A stretch of 64,000 bases of DNA from Culturomica massiliensis (GTDB lineage Bacteria; Bacteroidota; Bacteroidia; Bacteroidales; Marinifilaceae). The notes under the pieces were generated by a model. The model was not told the DNA's origin and did no database searches. It saw nothing but the letters and a program-made list of their open reading frames with translations. The DNA is taken from NCBI RefSeq assembly GCF_900091655.1, contig NZ_LT594621.1:3182532-3246531 (forward strand), written 5' to 3'. The position numbers and the translations under genes were made by a program. Below are positions 53,101-61,787 of the stretch, piece after piece; the first letter of the stretch is position 1; each line of letters begins with the position of its first letter.

Positions 53101-53329
53101 TTTCAATTACTTTTTCTACAAATTCCGGAGTAACCGGCAAATAATAAATTTTATCGGCAACTCCTTCTGAAGTTTGTACTGTCGCAATATTCGGATTAAT
53201 CAGCACACTGTATTTTCCTTCTTCCCGGATGGCTTTCAATGCCTGAGAACCGGAATAATCAAATTCTCCGGCTTCCCCGATTTTCAATGCTCCGGACCCC
53301 AGTAATAATATTTTATTTATTTCCTTCAT
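50114..53329 (-). CDS. carB: Carbamoyl phosphate synthase large subunit
   Basis: About 1071 residues; the start at 53329 ([20 protein letters not shown]) was chosen over a TTG four codons upstream. It makes carbamoyl phosphate from bicarbonate, ammonia and two ATP for arginine and pyrimidine synthesis. Two similar ATP-grasp halves are present. The first has [36 protein letters not shown] and [20 protein letters not shown]. The second has [36 protein letters not shown] and [15 protein letters not shown]. The C-terminal allosteric MGS-like domain (about 930-1070; [37 protein letters not shown]) is complete. It follows carA by 54 bp. Confidence 0.97.
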   Translation of the reverse strand: [1071 protein letters not shown]

Positions 53330-53383
53330 TTTCAAATGCAAATTACAGATTATAACTTTCTACCTTATTTTTCACCTATAATC

Positions 53384-54475
53384 TTACCGATTTTTACTCA
53401 CTTCTATATTTTTAATAAACTCGTCGAACAGGTATTCGGTATCTACCGGTCCGCTGGATGCTTCCGGATGAAATTGGGCGGAAAAAAACGGTTTGTTTTT
53501 ATGACGTATACCTTCATTCGTTCCGTCATTTACATTGACAAAAAGCGGTTCCCAATCGACAGGCAAAGTTTTATCGTCAATAGCAAAGCCATGATTTTGA
53601 GAAGTAATGTAACAACGATTTTTACCCGGCTCGACAACCGGCTGGTTATGACTGCGATGACCGTATTTCAATTTGTAGGTTTCTGCCCCCGCAGCTCTGG
53701 CCATCAATTGATTTCCCAAACAAATACCCATAATAGGTACGTTCTTATCAAGGACTTTCCGAATATTTTCAATCGTTTTTTCACATTGGGCCGGATCACC
53801 GGGACCGTTTGACAGGAAAATGCCGTCGCATTCTTCACTGGTAAAATCATAATCCCAGGGCACCCGTTTCACCTTTACTCCCCGTTTTAAAAGACAACGG
53901 ATGATATTATACTTCACTCCACAATCTACCAATACCACCTCGTATTTCCCATTTCCATATTCTTTCACTTCAGAGGTAGATACCTGTGCTACTATATTTT
54001 CTTTATTGGGATCATAAAAATCGACATCCTGTCCGGCAAAAACGATTTTGCCCAACATAGCTCCGTGTTCGCGTAATTTTTTCGTCAAAGCCCGGGTATC
54101 TATACCAAAAAGTCCCGGTACCTTCTGATCTTTTAACCATTGCCCGAGACTTTTTTGAGAATTCCAATGACTGTATTCAAATGAATAATCGGAAATAATT
54201 AACGCCGTACAGTGAATTTTATCCGATTCAAAAAAAGCCGGCAAATCATCTTGCTTGGTATCGACAGGTACTCCGTAATTACCAATCATCGGATAAGTGG
54301 GTACTAAAATCTGTCCCTTGTAGGACGGGTCAGTCAAACTTTCGGGATATCCCGTCATTGCCGTATAAAAAACGACCTCTCCCGATACTGACTGTTCGTA
54401 TCCGAAAGAGGTCCCTTCAAAAATGGTTCCGTCTTCCAGAACCAGTTGTGCTTTTTTCAGATTTTGCATATTCAT
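53384..54475 (-). CDS. carA: Carbamoyl phosphate synthase small subunit (glutaminase)
   Basis: About 363 residues. A -7 box at 54501-54508 puts transcription start near 54494, so the TTG at 54493 cannot serve well. ATG at 54475 (MNMQNLKKAQ) or 54469 is preferred. The N-terminal CPSase domain (KAQLVLEDGTIFEGTSFGYE; TAMTGYPESLTDPSYKGQIL) is followed by a class I glutamine amidotransferase. It has ISNGPGDPA-like LSNGPGDPAQ, the nucleophile elbow GICLGNQLMA (Cys) and the His/Glu pair in FHPEASSGP. It hydrolyses glutamine and channels ammonia to CarB. It is divergent from argR with 176 bp between start codons. Confidence 0.96.
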   Translation of the reverse strand: MNMQNLKKAQLVLEDGTIFEGTSFGYEQSVSGEVVFYTAMTGYPESLTDPSYKGQILVPTYPMIGNYGVPVDTKQDDLPAFFESDKIHCTALIISDYSFEYSHWNSQKSLGQWLKDQKVPGLFGIDTRALTKKLREHGAMLGKIVFAGQDVDFYDPNKENIVAQVSTSEVKEYGNGKYEVVLVDCGVKYNIIRCLLKRGVKVKRVPWDYDFTSEECDGIFLSNGPGDPAQCEKTIENIRKVLDKNVPIMGICLGNQLMARAAGAETYKLKYGHRSHNQPVVEPGKNRCYITSQNHGFAIDDKTLPVDWEPLFVNVNDGTNEGIRHKNKPFFSAQFHPEASSGPVDTEYLFDEFIKNIEVSKNR

Positions 54476-54500
54476 TAAATACCTTATGTCCAAATTGGGA

Positions 54501-54508
54501 CAAAGGTA
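54501..54508 (-). promoter_or_regulatory. -7 promoter box of carAB
   Basis: TACCTTTG on the minus strand matches TAnnTTTG, 26 bp ahead of the preferred carA start, which rules out the longer TTG start. A loose ARG-box-like AATGAATATGTAATATT (54534-54550) lies upstream. Confidence 0.6.
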
Positions 54509-54621
54509 GCTATTGTTTTTTGCTTTTGCAAGGAATGAATATGTAATATTTTTTGATATTTATGCATTTAAGACGTTTTAAAAATATAAAGCATTCACTA
54601 TTATATATCGAAGGGGTTTAT

Positions 54622-54629
54622 TATTTTTG
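54622..54629 (+). promoter_or_regulatory. -7 promoter box of argR
   Basis: TATTTTTG matches TAnnTTTG and lies 23 bp upstream of the ATG at 54652. It shows that upstream in-frame ATGs near 54553 are not used. Confidence 0.55.
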
Positions 54630-54651
54630 TTCCACTAAAATAAGCTTCATT

Positions 54652-55128
54652 ATGAGAAACAAGACCAAAAGACTTTTGACTATCCGGAAATTAATTGAAT
54701 CTGAACTGATCTCTTCCCAGGAGGAGTTGTTATTCCGCTTAAAAGAATTAGGTGTAGAAGCTACCCAAAGTACTCTCTCACGGGATCTTAAATTCATGAA
54801 GGTTGCTAAAATACCTCATAAAGAAAAAGGATATATATATATAGTACCTGAAAGTGTAAATGAACAACGGGAAGAGAAAATATCTTCCATTATTACGGAT
54901 GCTATTTTAGGTATTGATTTTTCCGGTAATATCGCCGTTATAAAAACATTACCGGGTTATGCCAATGCTGTTACTGTATTGATTGACAGCGAAAATTATT
55001 TTGAAATATTAGGTACAATTGCCGGAGAAGATACTATTGTTATCGTTATGAGAGAAGGTGTCAGCCGGAGCCAGCTGGTAGAAGTACTCACCTCCGTTCA
55101 TCCGGACATGCGATCGTTATACAAATAA
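54652..55128 (+). CDS. argR: Arginine repressor ArgR
   Basis: The 158-residue arginine-responsive regulator starts at 54652 (MRNKTKRLLTIRKLIESELI), which fits the family length and the -7 box at 54622. The winged helix-turn-helix is QEELLFRLKELGVEATQSTL followed by SRDLKFMKVAKIP. The C-terminal hexamer domain has NIAVIKTLPGYANAVTVLID and the arginine-binding LGTIAGEDTIVIVMREGV. It would repress or activate arginine genes depending on arginine. Its divergent placement with carAB, whose product feeds arginine synthesis, makes carAB a likely target. Confidence 0.95.
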   Translation: MRNKTKRLLTIRKLIESELISSQEELLFRLKELGVEATQSTLSRDLKFMKVAKIPHKEKGYIYIVPESVNEQREEKISSIITDAILGIDFSGNIAVIKTLPGYANAVTVLIDSENYFEILGTIAGEDTIVIVMREGVSRSQLVEVLTSVHPDMRSLYK

Positions 55129-55264
55129 CTGCAATTCAAAAAACAATATAATCAACCGGCATAAATACGCTTCAAAATCCGAATAAAACAAACTTTATAA
55201 ATTATTTGTGCTCTTATCTCGAAAATAGTTTGTAAACTTGCACCCCGGATTTTAAACAAGTATC

Positions 55265-56104
55265 ATGAAAGTTATTTATACTAAAAATGAACTGTTTAGC
55301 CTCATTGAAGGCTATAAAAAAGAAGGTAAATGTGTTGGTTTCGTACCCACTATGGGTGCTTTGCACAACGGACATCTTTCTCTCGTAAAAGCATGTAAAA
55401 ACAGTTGTGATATAGCCGTGACAAGTGTTTTTGTCAACCCGACTCAATTCAATGATCCAGAAGATTTAAAACGTTACCCACGTACTCCGGAAAAAGATGC
55501 TGAATTATTGAAAACAGCCGGGTGCGATCTTGTATTTATGCCTTCCGTAGAAGAAATTTATCCGGAAAAAGATACCCGAAAATTTGATTTCGGTTATCTG
55601 GAAACTGTTATGGAAGGAGCTAAAAGACCGGGACATTTCAATGGTGTAGGTCAGGTAGTAAGCCGTTTATTCGATATCGTTCAACCGCACAAAGCATTTT
55701 TCGGAATGAAAGATTTTCAACAGGTTGCTATCATTAAAAATATGGTAAATCAATTGAAATACAACATCGAAATCATTCCCTGTCCCATTGTCCGTGAAGA
55801 AAGCGGTTTAGCACTCAGTTCCCGAAATGCCTTACTGGAGGAAGAACATAAAAAAAATGCTCCTCATATATACGCTACCTTAAAAAAAGCACGTAACTTA
55901 GTCGCCGAAATGAGTGTAGCCGATCTGAAAAAATGGATCACAGAAGAAATCAACAACAATCCCTATCTGGAAACCGAATATGTTGAAATCGTCGATGATA
56001 CTACACTTAAAGTTATTGAAAACTGGAATGAAAAGGGAACGAAAGTTGTGTGTGTAGCGGTTTATGCCGGAAAAATTCGTTTGATTGACAATATTATACT
56101 CTGA
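55265..56104 (+). CDS. panC: Pantothenate synthetase
   Basis: A 279-residue enzyme that joins pantoate and beta-alanine with ATP to form pantothenate in the cytoplasm. The HIGH-type motif is PTMGALHNGHLSLVKACK. VFVNPTQFNDPEDLKRYPRT, PGHFNGVGQVVSRLFDIVQP, AFFGMKDFQQVAIIKNM and the KMSKS-like REESGLALSSRNALL follow, all at family spacing. panD, which makes the beta-alanine, follows after 36 bp. No pantoate-forming gene is in the window. Confidence 0.97.
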   Translation: MKVIYTKNELFSLIEGYKKEGKCVGFVPTMGALHNGHLSLVKACKNSCDIAVTSVFVNPTQFNDPEDLKRYPRTPEKDAELLKTAGCDLVFMPSVEEIYPEKDTRKFDFGYLETVMEGAKRPGHFNGVGQVVSRLFDIVQPHKAFFGMKDFQQVAIIKNMVNQLKYNIEIIPCPIVREESGLALSSRNALLEEEHKKNAPHIYATLKKARNLVAEMSVADLKKWITEEINNNPYLETEYVEIVDDTTLKVIENWNEKGTKVVCVAVYAGKIRLIDNIIL

Positions 56105-56140
56105 TCTTGAACTTAAAATTTACAATCTAAAATAACCGAT

Positions 56141-56491
56141 ATGTTCATTGAAGTTGTAAAATCAAAAATTCACAAAGTAACAGTAACCGAAGCAAACCTG
56201 CAATATGTAGGCAGTGTTACGATTGATGTGGCTTTGATGGAAGCCGCGAACATCATTGAAAACGAAAAAGTACAAATCGTCAATGTGAATAACGGAGAAA
56301 GAATAGAAACTTACGTTATCAAAGGAGAAAGAAATTCAGGAGTAGTTTGCCTTAACGGTCCGGCAGCCAGAAAATGTGCAGTCGGAGACATCGTTATCAT
56401 TATTTCTTATGCTTCTATGGATTTCGAAGAAGCAAAACAACACAAACCTACTCTTGTATTTCCAGATACAACCACTAATCAGTTGATCTGA
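56141..56491 (+). CDS. panD: Aspartate 1-decarboxylase proenzyme
   Basis: A 116-residue pyruvoyl enzyme making beta-alanine from aspartate. It begins MFIEVVKSKIHKVTVTEANL, and self-cleavage is expected between Gly24 and Ser25 in YVGSVTID, leaving the pyruvoyl group on the chain starting at Ser25. ERIETYVIKGERNSGVVCLN and GPAARKCAVGDIVIIISYA are typical. It is the last gene of the panCD operon and is followed by a terminator. Confidence 0.97.
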   Translation: MFIEVVKSKIHKVTVTEANLQYVGSVTIDVALMEAANIIENEKVQIVNVNNGERIETYVIKGERNSGVVCLNGPAARKCAVGDIVIIISYASMDFEEAKQHKPTLVFPDTTTNQLI

Positions 56492-56512
56492 TAAAAACAT
56501 CTCAAAAAAATA

Positions 56513-56545
56513 AGGCTACCGTTCAAAAGGCGGTAGCTTTTCTTT
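56513..56545 (+). terminator. Terminator of panCD
   Basis: GCTACCG (56515-56521) and CGGTAGC (56531-56537) pair around a 9-nt loop and run into TTTTCTTTTTT. Confidence 0.85.
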
Positions 56546-57117
56546 TTTCAATATCTTAAAATAACGTAATGTATCCATCAAAATATACAATTCAATCAAA
56601 TAACTGATAACCAGTACAAAGTATAGTTACAAAAAGTATATTCCATAATTTATCCCGGCTAAAAAACAAATCGGAAGTACATTACCGCCTGTTAAAAAGT
56701 TGTTACGAACTGTCGATTGAATGTTAGTAAAAAATGAACTGAAAATGAAAAAAAAATTTGATAATTCGGATTTTGAAATTCATTATGTTTTTTCCGGAAA
56801 TTTCAAAAAATAGAAAACAGATTTAACCGAAAATCTTTATACAAATTACCAACATATTTTTTAAAATAAATAACTATTTTTTTCTATCTGTTCTCGATAC
56901 TAACATTTGTTAATAACTACTCTATCTATTTAATTTTCAATAGATTCAATTTTATTCTATTGTTTATAACCGTATATCTGATTTTTAATAACGAAATAAA
57001 CAACAATTTTAATCAAGAGTTTTTCCATATACTAACATCCTATATTCATATTCATAATAATTTTTAAAAAATAGAAATATAATAATAATAATATGTTCGT
57101 TTAAAACGTCCATTCGT
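56546..57117. other. AT-rich gap before the flippase gene
   Basis: About 570 very AT-rich bases with no reading frame of note, no tRNA and no clear repeat. The promoter of the next gene lies at its right end. Confidence 0.6.
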
Positions 57118-57125
57118 TACCTTTG
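57118..57125 (+). promoter_or_regulatory. -7 promoter box of the flippase gene
   Basis: TACCTTTG matches TAnnTTTG, 28 bp ahead of the ATG at 57154. Confidence 0.6.
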
Positions 57126-57153
57126 CCACCAATATGGGAAAATACAGCGAATT

Positions 57154-58647
57154 ATGAATCCTTTAAAAAAACTGGCCGGTGATACCATTATTTATGGTTT
57201 CACAACGATTCTGGGACGTTTTGTCAATTGGTTACTGGTTCCTTTGTATGCAGGGATTTTTCCTGCCAGTGAATACGGTATAGTAACCAATTTAATGTCG
57301 TACATTGCTTTGTTAATGGTAATACTTACTTACGGTACTGAAACAGGATTTTTCCGATTCAGTACAAAAGATAACAGCAATAAAGTATTTTCTACTTTGA
57401 TGTTTTCACTGACAGGTACGACTCTCCTGTTTTTTATCGTTGCTTTTTCTTTTCTTCCCGGCATTGCTGATTTTTTAGAGATACCGGATCATAAGAATTA
57501 CCTTACTTTGCTGATACTGACTATTGGTATAGACGCTATTAGTTCCATACCTTTCGCTTTGTTGCGACTTCAAGGCAGACCGATACGTTTCGGTGTCGTT
57601 AAATTGGTCAATGTCGGGGTGAATATTGCTCTCAATTTATTTTTTCTTGTATTGTGTCCTTATCTGGAAAAAAACGGAATTCATATACCGTTCTATGATC
57701 CGGCAGGGGGGATTATCTATATTTTTATTGCCTATTTGATAGCTTCTGTAGTGACATTTCTGATGCTGGTTCCTTATATGTCTAAATTCCGGTTTTATTT
57801 TTCCTGGGGATTACTGAAAGACATTATGAAGTATTCATTTCCTATTTTTATTGTCAGTCTGGCCGGCATGATCAATTTGCAAGGGGCACAATCCTGGATG
57901 CCTAAAGTACTCGGGCAGGTGATGAGTTCGCAGGAAGCTATGGCAATGACCGGAATATACGGTGCTAACTATAAACTGGCTTTGATTATGTATATTTTTA
58001 CCCAAGGGTTTAAATATGCTTTCGAACCTTTCTTTTTCAGTTATTCCAAACACGAAGATTCCAAAAAGGTCTATCAGGACGTATTTTTATATTTTACAGG
58101 ATTCGGGCTGATTATATTTTTAGGGATTATGTATTGGATAGATATTATCAAATATTTTGTGCGTACTCCGGAATATTATTCAGGTATTATTATTGTTCCC
58201 TGGGTGTTGATGGCTAATTTATTTCAGGGAATGTATTATTCGCTTTCGTTATGGTATAAACTGACGGATAAAACAATGTACGGTGCTTATATGTCTGTAA
58301 TAGGCTGTATTATTACTGTTTCTATGAATTTTATACTATTGCCCCGAATCGGGTATATGGGATCGGCATATGCCGTTTTCTGTTGTTTTCTGGTGATGTG
58401 TATTTTATCTTTAATCTGGGGAAAGAAGTTTTATAAGATCAGTTATGATTTGAAAAAAATTGCTTTTTATTTTTCGGTGGCATTAGTCTTTTATTTTATC
58501 GGAAAATATATCAGGTTTGAAAATGCCTGGCTTACCTGTATAGCCAGAATGCCTTTGTTATTTATTTTTATACTGTTATTTTTATATCGGGAAATGAAGT
58601 TTATATTTAGTAAAGATTTTATTTATAAGATGTTTCGCAAAAAGTAG
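57154..58647 (+). CDS. Polysaccharide/lipid-linked oligosaccharide flippase (MOP/Wzx-like)
   Basis: The 497-residue inner-membrane protein has about 12-14 hydrophobic segments. The N-terminus (KKLAGDTIIYGFTTILGRFV, then NWLLVPLYAGIFPASEYGIV) is the usual opening of polysaccharide_synt-type proteins of the MOP superfamily. A typical central stretch is DIMKYSFPIFIVSLAGMINL. It should turn lipid-linked sugars across the membrane, for example for O-antigen, capsule or glycoprotein glycans. No glycosyltransferase cluster surrounds it, as is common for this stand-alone Bacteroidetes paralog. The cargo is unknown. Confidence 0.85.
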   Translation: MNPLKKLAGDTIIYGFTTILGRFVNWLLVPLYAGIFPASEYGIVTNLMSYIALLMVILTYGTETGFFRFSTKDNSNKVFSTLMFSLTGTTLLFFIVAFSFLPGIADFLEIPDHKNYLTLLILTIGIDAISSIPFALLRLQGRPIRFGVVKLVNVGVNIALNLFFLVLCPYLEKNGIHIPFYDPAGGIIYIFIAYLIASVVTFLMLVPYMSKFRFYFSWGLLKDIMKYSFPIFIVSLAGMINLQGAQSWMPKVLGQVMSSQEAMAMTGIYGANYKLALIMYIFTQGFKYAFEPFFFSYSKHEDSKKVYQDVFLYFTGFGLIIFLGIMYWIDIIKYFVRTPEYYSGIIIVPWVLMANLFQGMYYSLSLWYKLTDKTMYGAYMSVIGCIITVSMNFILLPRIGYMGSAYAVFCCFLVMCILSLIWGKKFYKISYDLKKIAFYFSVALVFYFIGKYIRFENAWLTCIARMPLLFIFILLFLYREMKFIFSKDFIYKMFRKK

Positions 58648-58655
58648 TATCTTTG
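58648..58655 (+). promoter_or_regulatory. -7 promoter box of dut
   Basis: TATCTTTG starts on the base after the flippase stop codon and lies 46 bp before the dut ATG. Confidence 0.5.
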
Positions 58656-58701
58656 CTCTTCAATAAATAAATGCAAATAAAGTTGATTTAAAGTTGGAAA
58701 A

Positions 58702-59136
58702 ATGCAAATAAGTATCGTAAACAAATCGAAGCATCCGCTGCCTGAATACAAAACTCGTTTTTCAGCGGGTATGGATCTTAGAGCAAATATTGAAGACACA
58801 ATTGTTTTGCAACCGTTGGAAAGAAAACTGATACCTACGGGTTTGTATATAGAATTACCGGAAGGATATGAAGCTCAGATACGTCCGCGCAGCGGTTTGG
58901 CTTTAAATGAAGGATTGGGGTTATTGAATAGTCCGGGTACGATAGATGCAGATTATCGGGGAGAAATAGGAGTTATTGTCGTAAATCTGTCGAATAATGT
59001 AATCAGTATTAAGGACGGAGAACGGATATGCCAGATGGTGATCAATAAGGTTGAGCAGGCTGAATTGATTGAAGTAAACGAATTGAATGCGACAGAAAGA
59101 GGATCCGGCGGATTCGGGCATACCGGTAAAAATTAA
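58702..59136 (+). CDS. dut: dUTP diphosphatase
   Basis: A 144-residue trimeric dUTPase that hydrolyses dUTP to dUMP and keeps uracil out of DNA. All five motifs are present: SAGMDLRAN, PRSGLALNEG, GTIDADYRGEIGVIVVNLSN, DGERICQMVI and ATERGSGGFGHTGKN. It is followed after 28 bp by the TPR protein gene, and the four genes to 62999 form a likely operon. Confidence 0.97.
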   Translation: MQISIVNKSKHPLPEYKTRFSAGMDLRANIEDTIVLQPLERKLIPTGLYIELPEGYEAQIRPRSGLALNEGLGLLNSPGTIDADYRGEIGVIVVNLSNNVISIKDGERICQMVINKVEQAELIEVNELNATERGSGGFGHTGKN

Positions 59137-59164
59137 ATCTAACAGATTAACTGAATAAAGGAAT

Positions 59165-60886
59165 ATGAAGATAGGATTTGTTTTTTTTCTTATTTTTCTT
59201 TTGAATATCAGTGTTTTTGCTGACGATAAAAAGAAAGTGGACGGTTATGAGAGTTTGGATGAAAAATCAAAACTGGAATTTGATTATTCCTTTATGGAAG
59301 GTATCCGGTCTAAAATTACGGGTGATTTACAAACGGCTTTGGGATGGTATGATAATTGTTTGAAAATATATCCGGAAAGTCCTGTTGTTAAGTATGAAAT
59401 AGCCAATATTCTTGTATTGACGGAAGATTATAACGGTGCTTTGCAATTGGCCCGTGAAGCTGTAGCCGGTAATCCGGGAAATTTATGGTATAAATTATTA
59501 TTGGCTAATGTATTGCAGAAAAAAGCTATGATTGAAGAAGCTTGTAATGTATATGCCGATATCATAGCAAAATATCCGGATAAGGAAGAGTTTTATTTGA
59601 TAGAAGCGAATTTGTACACTTCTGTCGAAAAATGGCAACAGGCAATAGATGTATACGACCGCTATGAAAAACAGAATGGCATAACGGAGCCTGTTACGAT
59701 AGAAAAAATAAAGCTTTATACAAAACTTAATAATTTAAAAGGAGCTTCTAATGAACTTTTGAAATTGATTCGGAAATATCCGGAGAAAAATGAATATTTG
59801 AGTTTGCTGGCCGAGCTTTATTTTAATTATAACCAGGATAAGAAAGGATTGCAAATATTGAATAAGTTGTTGGCTGCAGATCCGGATAACGGTTTCGTCC
59901 ATTTATATCTTTCTGATTATTACAGGGATAAAAATCAATTGGAAAATGCTGATAAACATGTAAGGAAGGCATTGTTGAGTGATGAACTTGATAATTCTTT
60001 TAAGGTACAGTATATTTTGAAATTGGTTTTAAGTGGTGATACAATTAAAGTTTCTGACAGTCAATTGAATGCTTATGTGGATTTATTAGTTAATAAGTAC
60101 AGGGACGATCTTTCGATCCGGGCTTTGCATTCTGATTTTCTGAAAAAAGAAAATAAATTGAATGAAGCGAGAGGTGAATTGGAATATATTCTTTCTCAGG
60201 ATAAAAATAATTTCGCTATCTGGCAGGAATTATTGCTGTTGTGCAATGAAATGACGGATACGGCCTGTATGTATACAAAAAGTGTTGAAGCTATTAAATA
60301 TTTTCCGGAGCAACCTTTGCCTTATGTTTTAGCGGGTATTTCTTTAATGATGGAGAAGAATTATAAGGATGCCGTTGATTTCTTTAAAGACGGATTAAAG
60401 CTTACTGATGAAAATATACATTTAAAGGCTCAGTTTTATTCGTATCTCGGAGATTGTTATTATAATCTGGACAGTGTTCAGGAAGCGTTCCGTATGTTTG
60501 ACAACGTATTGAATATTAATCCGAACGATGCGATGGTTTTGAATAATTACGCTTATTATCTTTCACTTTTGGGTGAGAATCTGAGTAAAGCCGAAAGAAT
60601 GAGTTCCCAGGCTGTTACTTTGGAGTCTGAGAACGGAACTTATCTCGATACTTATGCCTGGGTTTTGTATATGCGGAAAGATTATTCTCAAGCTTTGTAT
60701 TATATGAAGTTAGCTATGCAATATTCAAAAGAGGTTTCCGGTGTATTATATGAGCATTACGGTGATATATTGTATATGAACGGAGATAAGGAGAAAGCTG
60801 TGGAGATGTGGAAGAAGGCTATGGAAGCAGGAGACGAGACAAGCAGTGATCTTCCGGCTAAAATTTCCGGAGAACATAAATTTTAA
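59165..60886 (+). CDS. Exported tetratricopeptide repeat protein
   Basis: A 573-residue protein with signal peptide (MKIGFVFFLIFLLNISVFAD) and TPR repeats over nearly its whole length. Clear units include ALGWYDNCLKIYPESPVVKY, ALQLAREAVAGNPGNLWYKL, AVDFFKDGLKLTDENIHLKA, AFRMFDNVLNINPNDAMVLN and LDTYAWVLYMRKDYSQALYY. It is a periplasmic binding scaffold rather than an enzyme. Position between dut, a DUF4292-like lipoprotein and an EnvC-like protein is a set often kept together in Bacteroidetes and suggests an envelope role. Confidence 0.88.
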   Translation: MKIGFVFFLIFLLNISVFADDKKKVDGYESLDEKSKLEFDYSFMEGIRSKITGDLQTALGWYDNCLKIYPESPVVKYEIANILVLTEDYNGALQLAREAVAGNPGNLWYKLLLANVLQKKAMIEEACNVYADIIAKYPDKEEFYLIEANLYTSVEKWQQAIDVYDRYEKQNGITEPVTIEKIKLYTKLNNLKGASNELLKLIRKYPEKNEYLSLLAELYFNYNQDKKGLQILNKLLAADPDNGFVHLYLSDYYRDKNQLENADKHVRKALLSDELDNSFKVQYILKLVLSGDTIKVSDSQLNAYVDLLVNKYRDDLSIRALHSDFLKKENKLNEARGELEYILSQDKNNFAIWQELLLLCNEMTDTACMYTKSVEAIKYFPEQPLPYVLAGISLMMEKNYKDAVDFFKDGLKLTDENIHLKAQFYSYLGDCYYNLDSVQEAFRMFDNVLNINPNDAMVLNNYAYYLSLLGENLSKAERMSSQAVTLESENGTYLDTYAWVLYMRKDYSQALYYMKLAMQYSKEVSGVLYEHYGDILYMNGDKEKAVEMWKKAMEAGDETSSDLPAKISGEHKF

Positions 60887-60916
60887 TTTCTTTGGAACGT
60901 TGAAAGTGGGTATCAA

Positions 60917-61780
60917 ATGAACAGATTTTTTTTCTTTCTGTTGTTTTCATGTTTGCTGTTTTCTTGCAGTCCGATGAAAAAAGCAGTTATTTATAAGGAA
61001 ACCAGTAATATCGGTGAAGTTAAACTGTTTAAAAATATAGAGAATAGTGAATTAAATTATAATACATTATATTCTAAAAAAGTAGAACTTTCAGTCGATA
61101 TAAACGGGAAAGAAAACAGTCTCAAAGGTATGCTGAGGATTCGAAGGGACAGTTTTATATGGATGTCTGTAACTGCTCCTTTAGGAATTGAAGTAGCCAG
61201 AATATATCTGACGCCTGACAGTGTAAAATTTTTAGATTCTTACAACAAGAAATATCTGTTGACAGATTACGGATTCTTTTATGATAGATTTGGTATAAGT
61301 ATCAGTTTTTCGTGCATTCAGAAGATATTGACTAATGTATATTTCAATTTAGAGGATTGTAGCAGTAGTGAATCCAGGAATGATAAGTTTAAATTTGAGC
61401 GGACAGACAATGATTATGTGCTTTCGAATATCCAGAAAAGAGCGATAAACCGAAAGATCAAGAAATTTTTTAAAAAGAAAAGAAAGAATAAGGATTTTGC
61501 ATTGGTATTGCAAAAAATACATATCGATCCGGAGTATTTTCGTCCGTATAAATTGACTTTGGAAGATTTGGAAGAAGATATGGGTATAACTGCTGTATAC
61601 ATTGATTTTAAAGATATTAACGGAAAAATTTTTCCGGAAAAAATGATTTTTAGTTCAAATTTCGATGAGAATAGAATAAAAGTTGTGTTGAAACTTTCCC
61701 GTTTGGAATTTGATGTAAATGTAACACCTACTTTTCGGGTACCTGCGAAATATAAACAATTAATCAGTTCCACAGAGTAG
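60917..61780 (+). CDS. DUF4292-like lipoprotein
   Basis: A 287-residue lipoprotein with lipobox LFSC (then SPMKKAVIYKE). The central part LKGMLRIRRDSFIWMSVTAP followed by LGIEVARIYLTPDSVKFLDS is the hallmark of DUF4292, a Bacteroidetes family with a LolA/LolB-like fold. A basic loop (INRKIKKFFKKKRKNKDF) breaks the second half. It may take part in lipoprotein or lipid handling at the outer membrane (inference from fold). It overlaps neither neighbour; the next gene starts 7 bp downstream. Confidence 0.82.
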   Translation: MNRFFFFLLFSCLLFSCSPMKKAVIYKETSNIGEVKLFKNIENSELNYNTLYSKKVELSVDINGKENSLKGMLRIRRDSFIWMSVTAPLGIEVARIYLTPDSVKFLDSYNKKYLLTDYGFFYDRFGISISFSCIQKILTNVYFNLEDCSSSESRNDKFKFERTDNDYVLSNIQKRAINRKIKKFFKKKRKNKDFALVLQKIHIDPEYFRPYKLTLEDLEEDMGITAVYIDFKDINGKIFPEKMIFSSNFDENRIKVVLKLSRLEFDVNVTPTFRVPAKYKQLISSTE

Positions 61781-61787
61781 TAAATTT

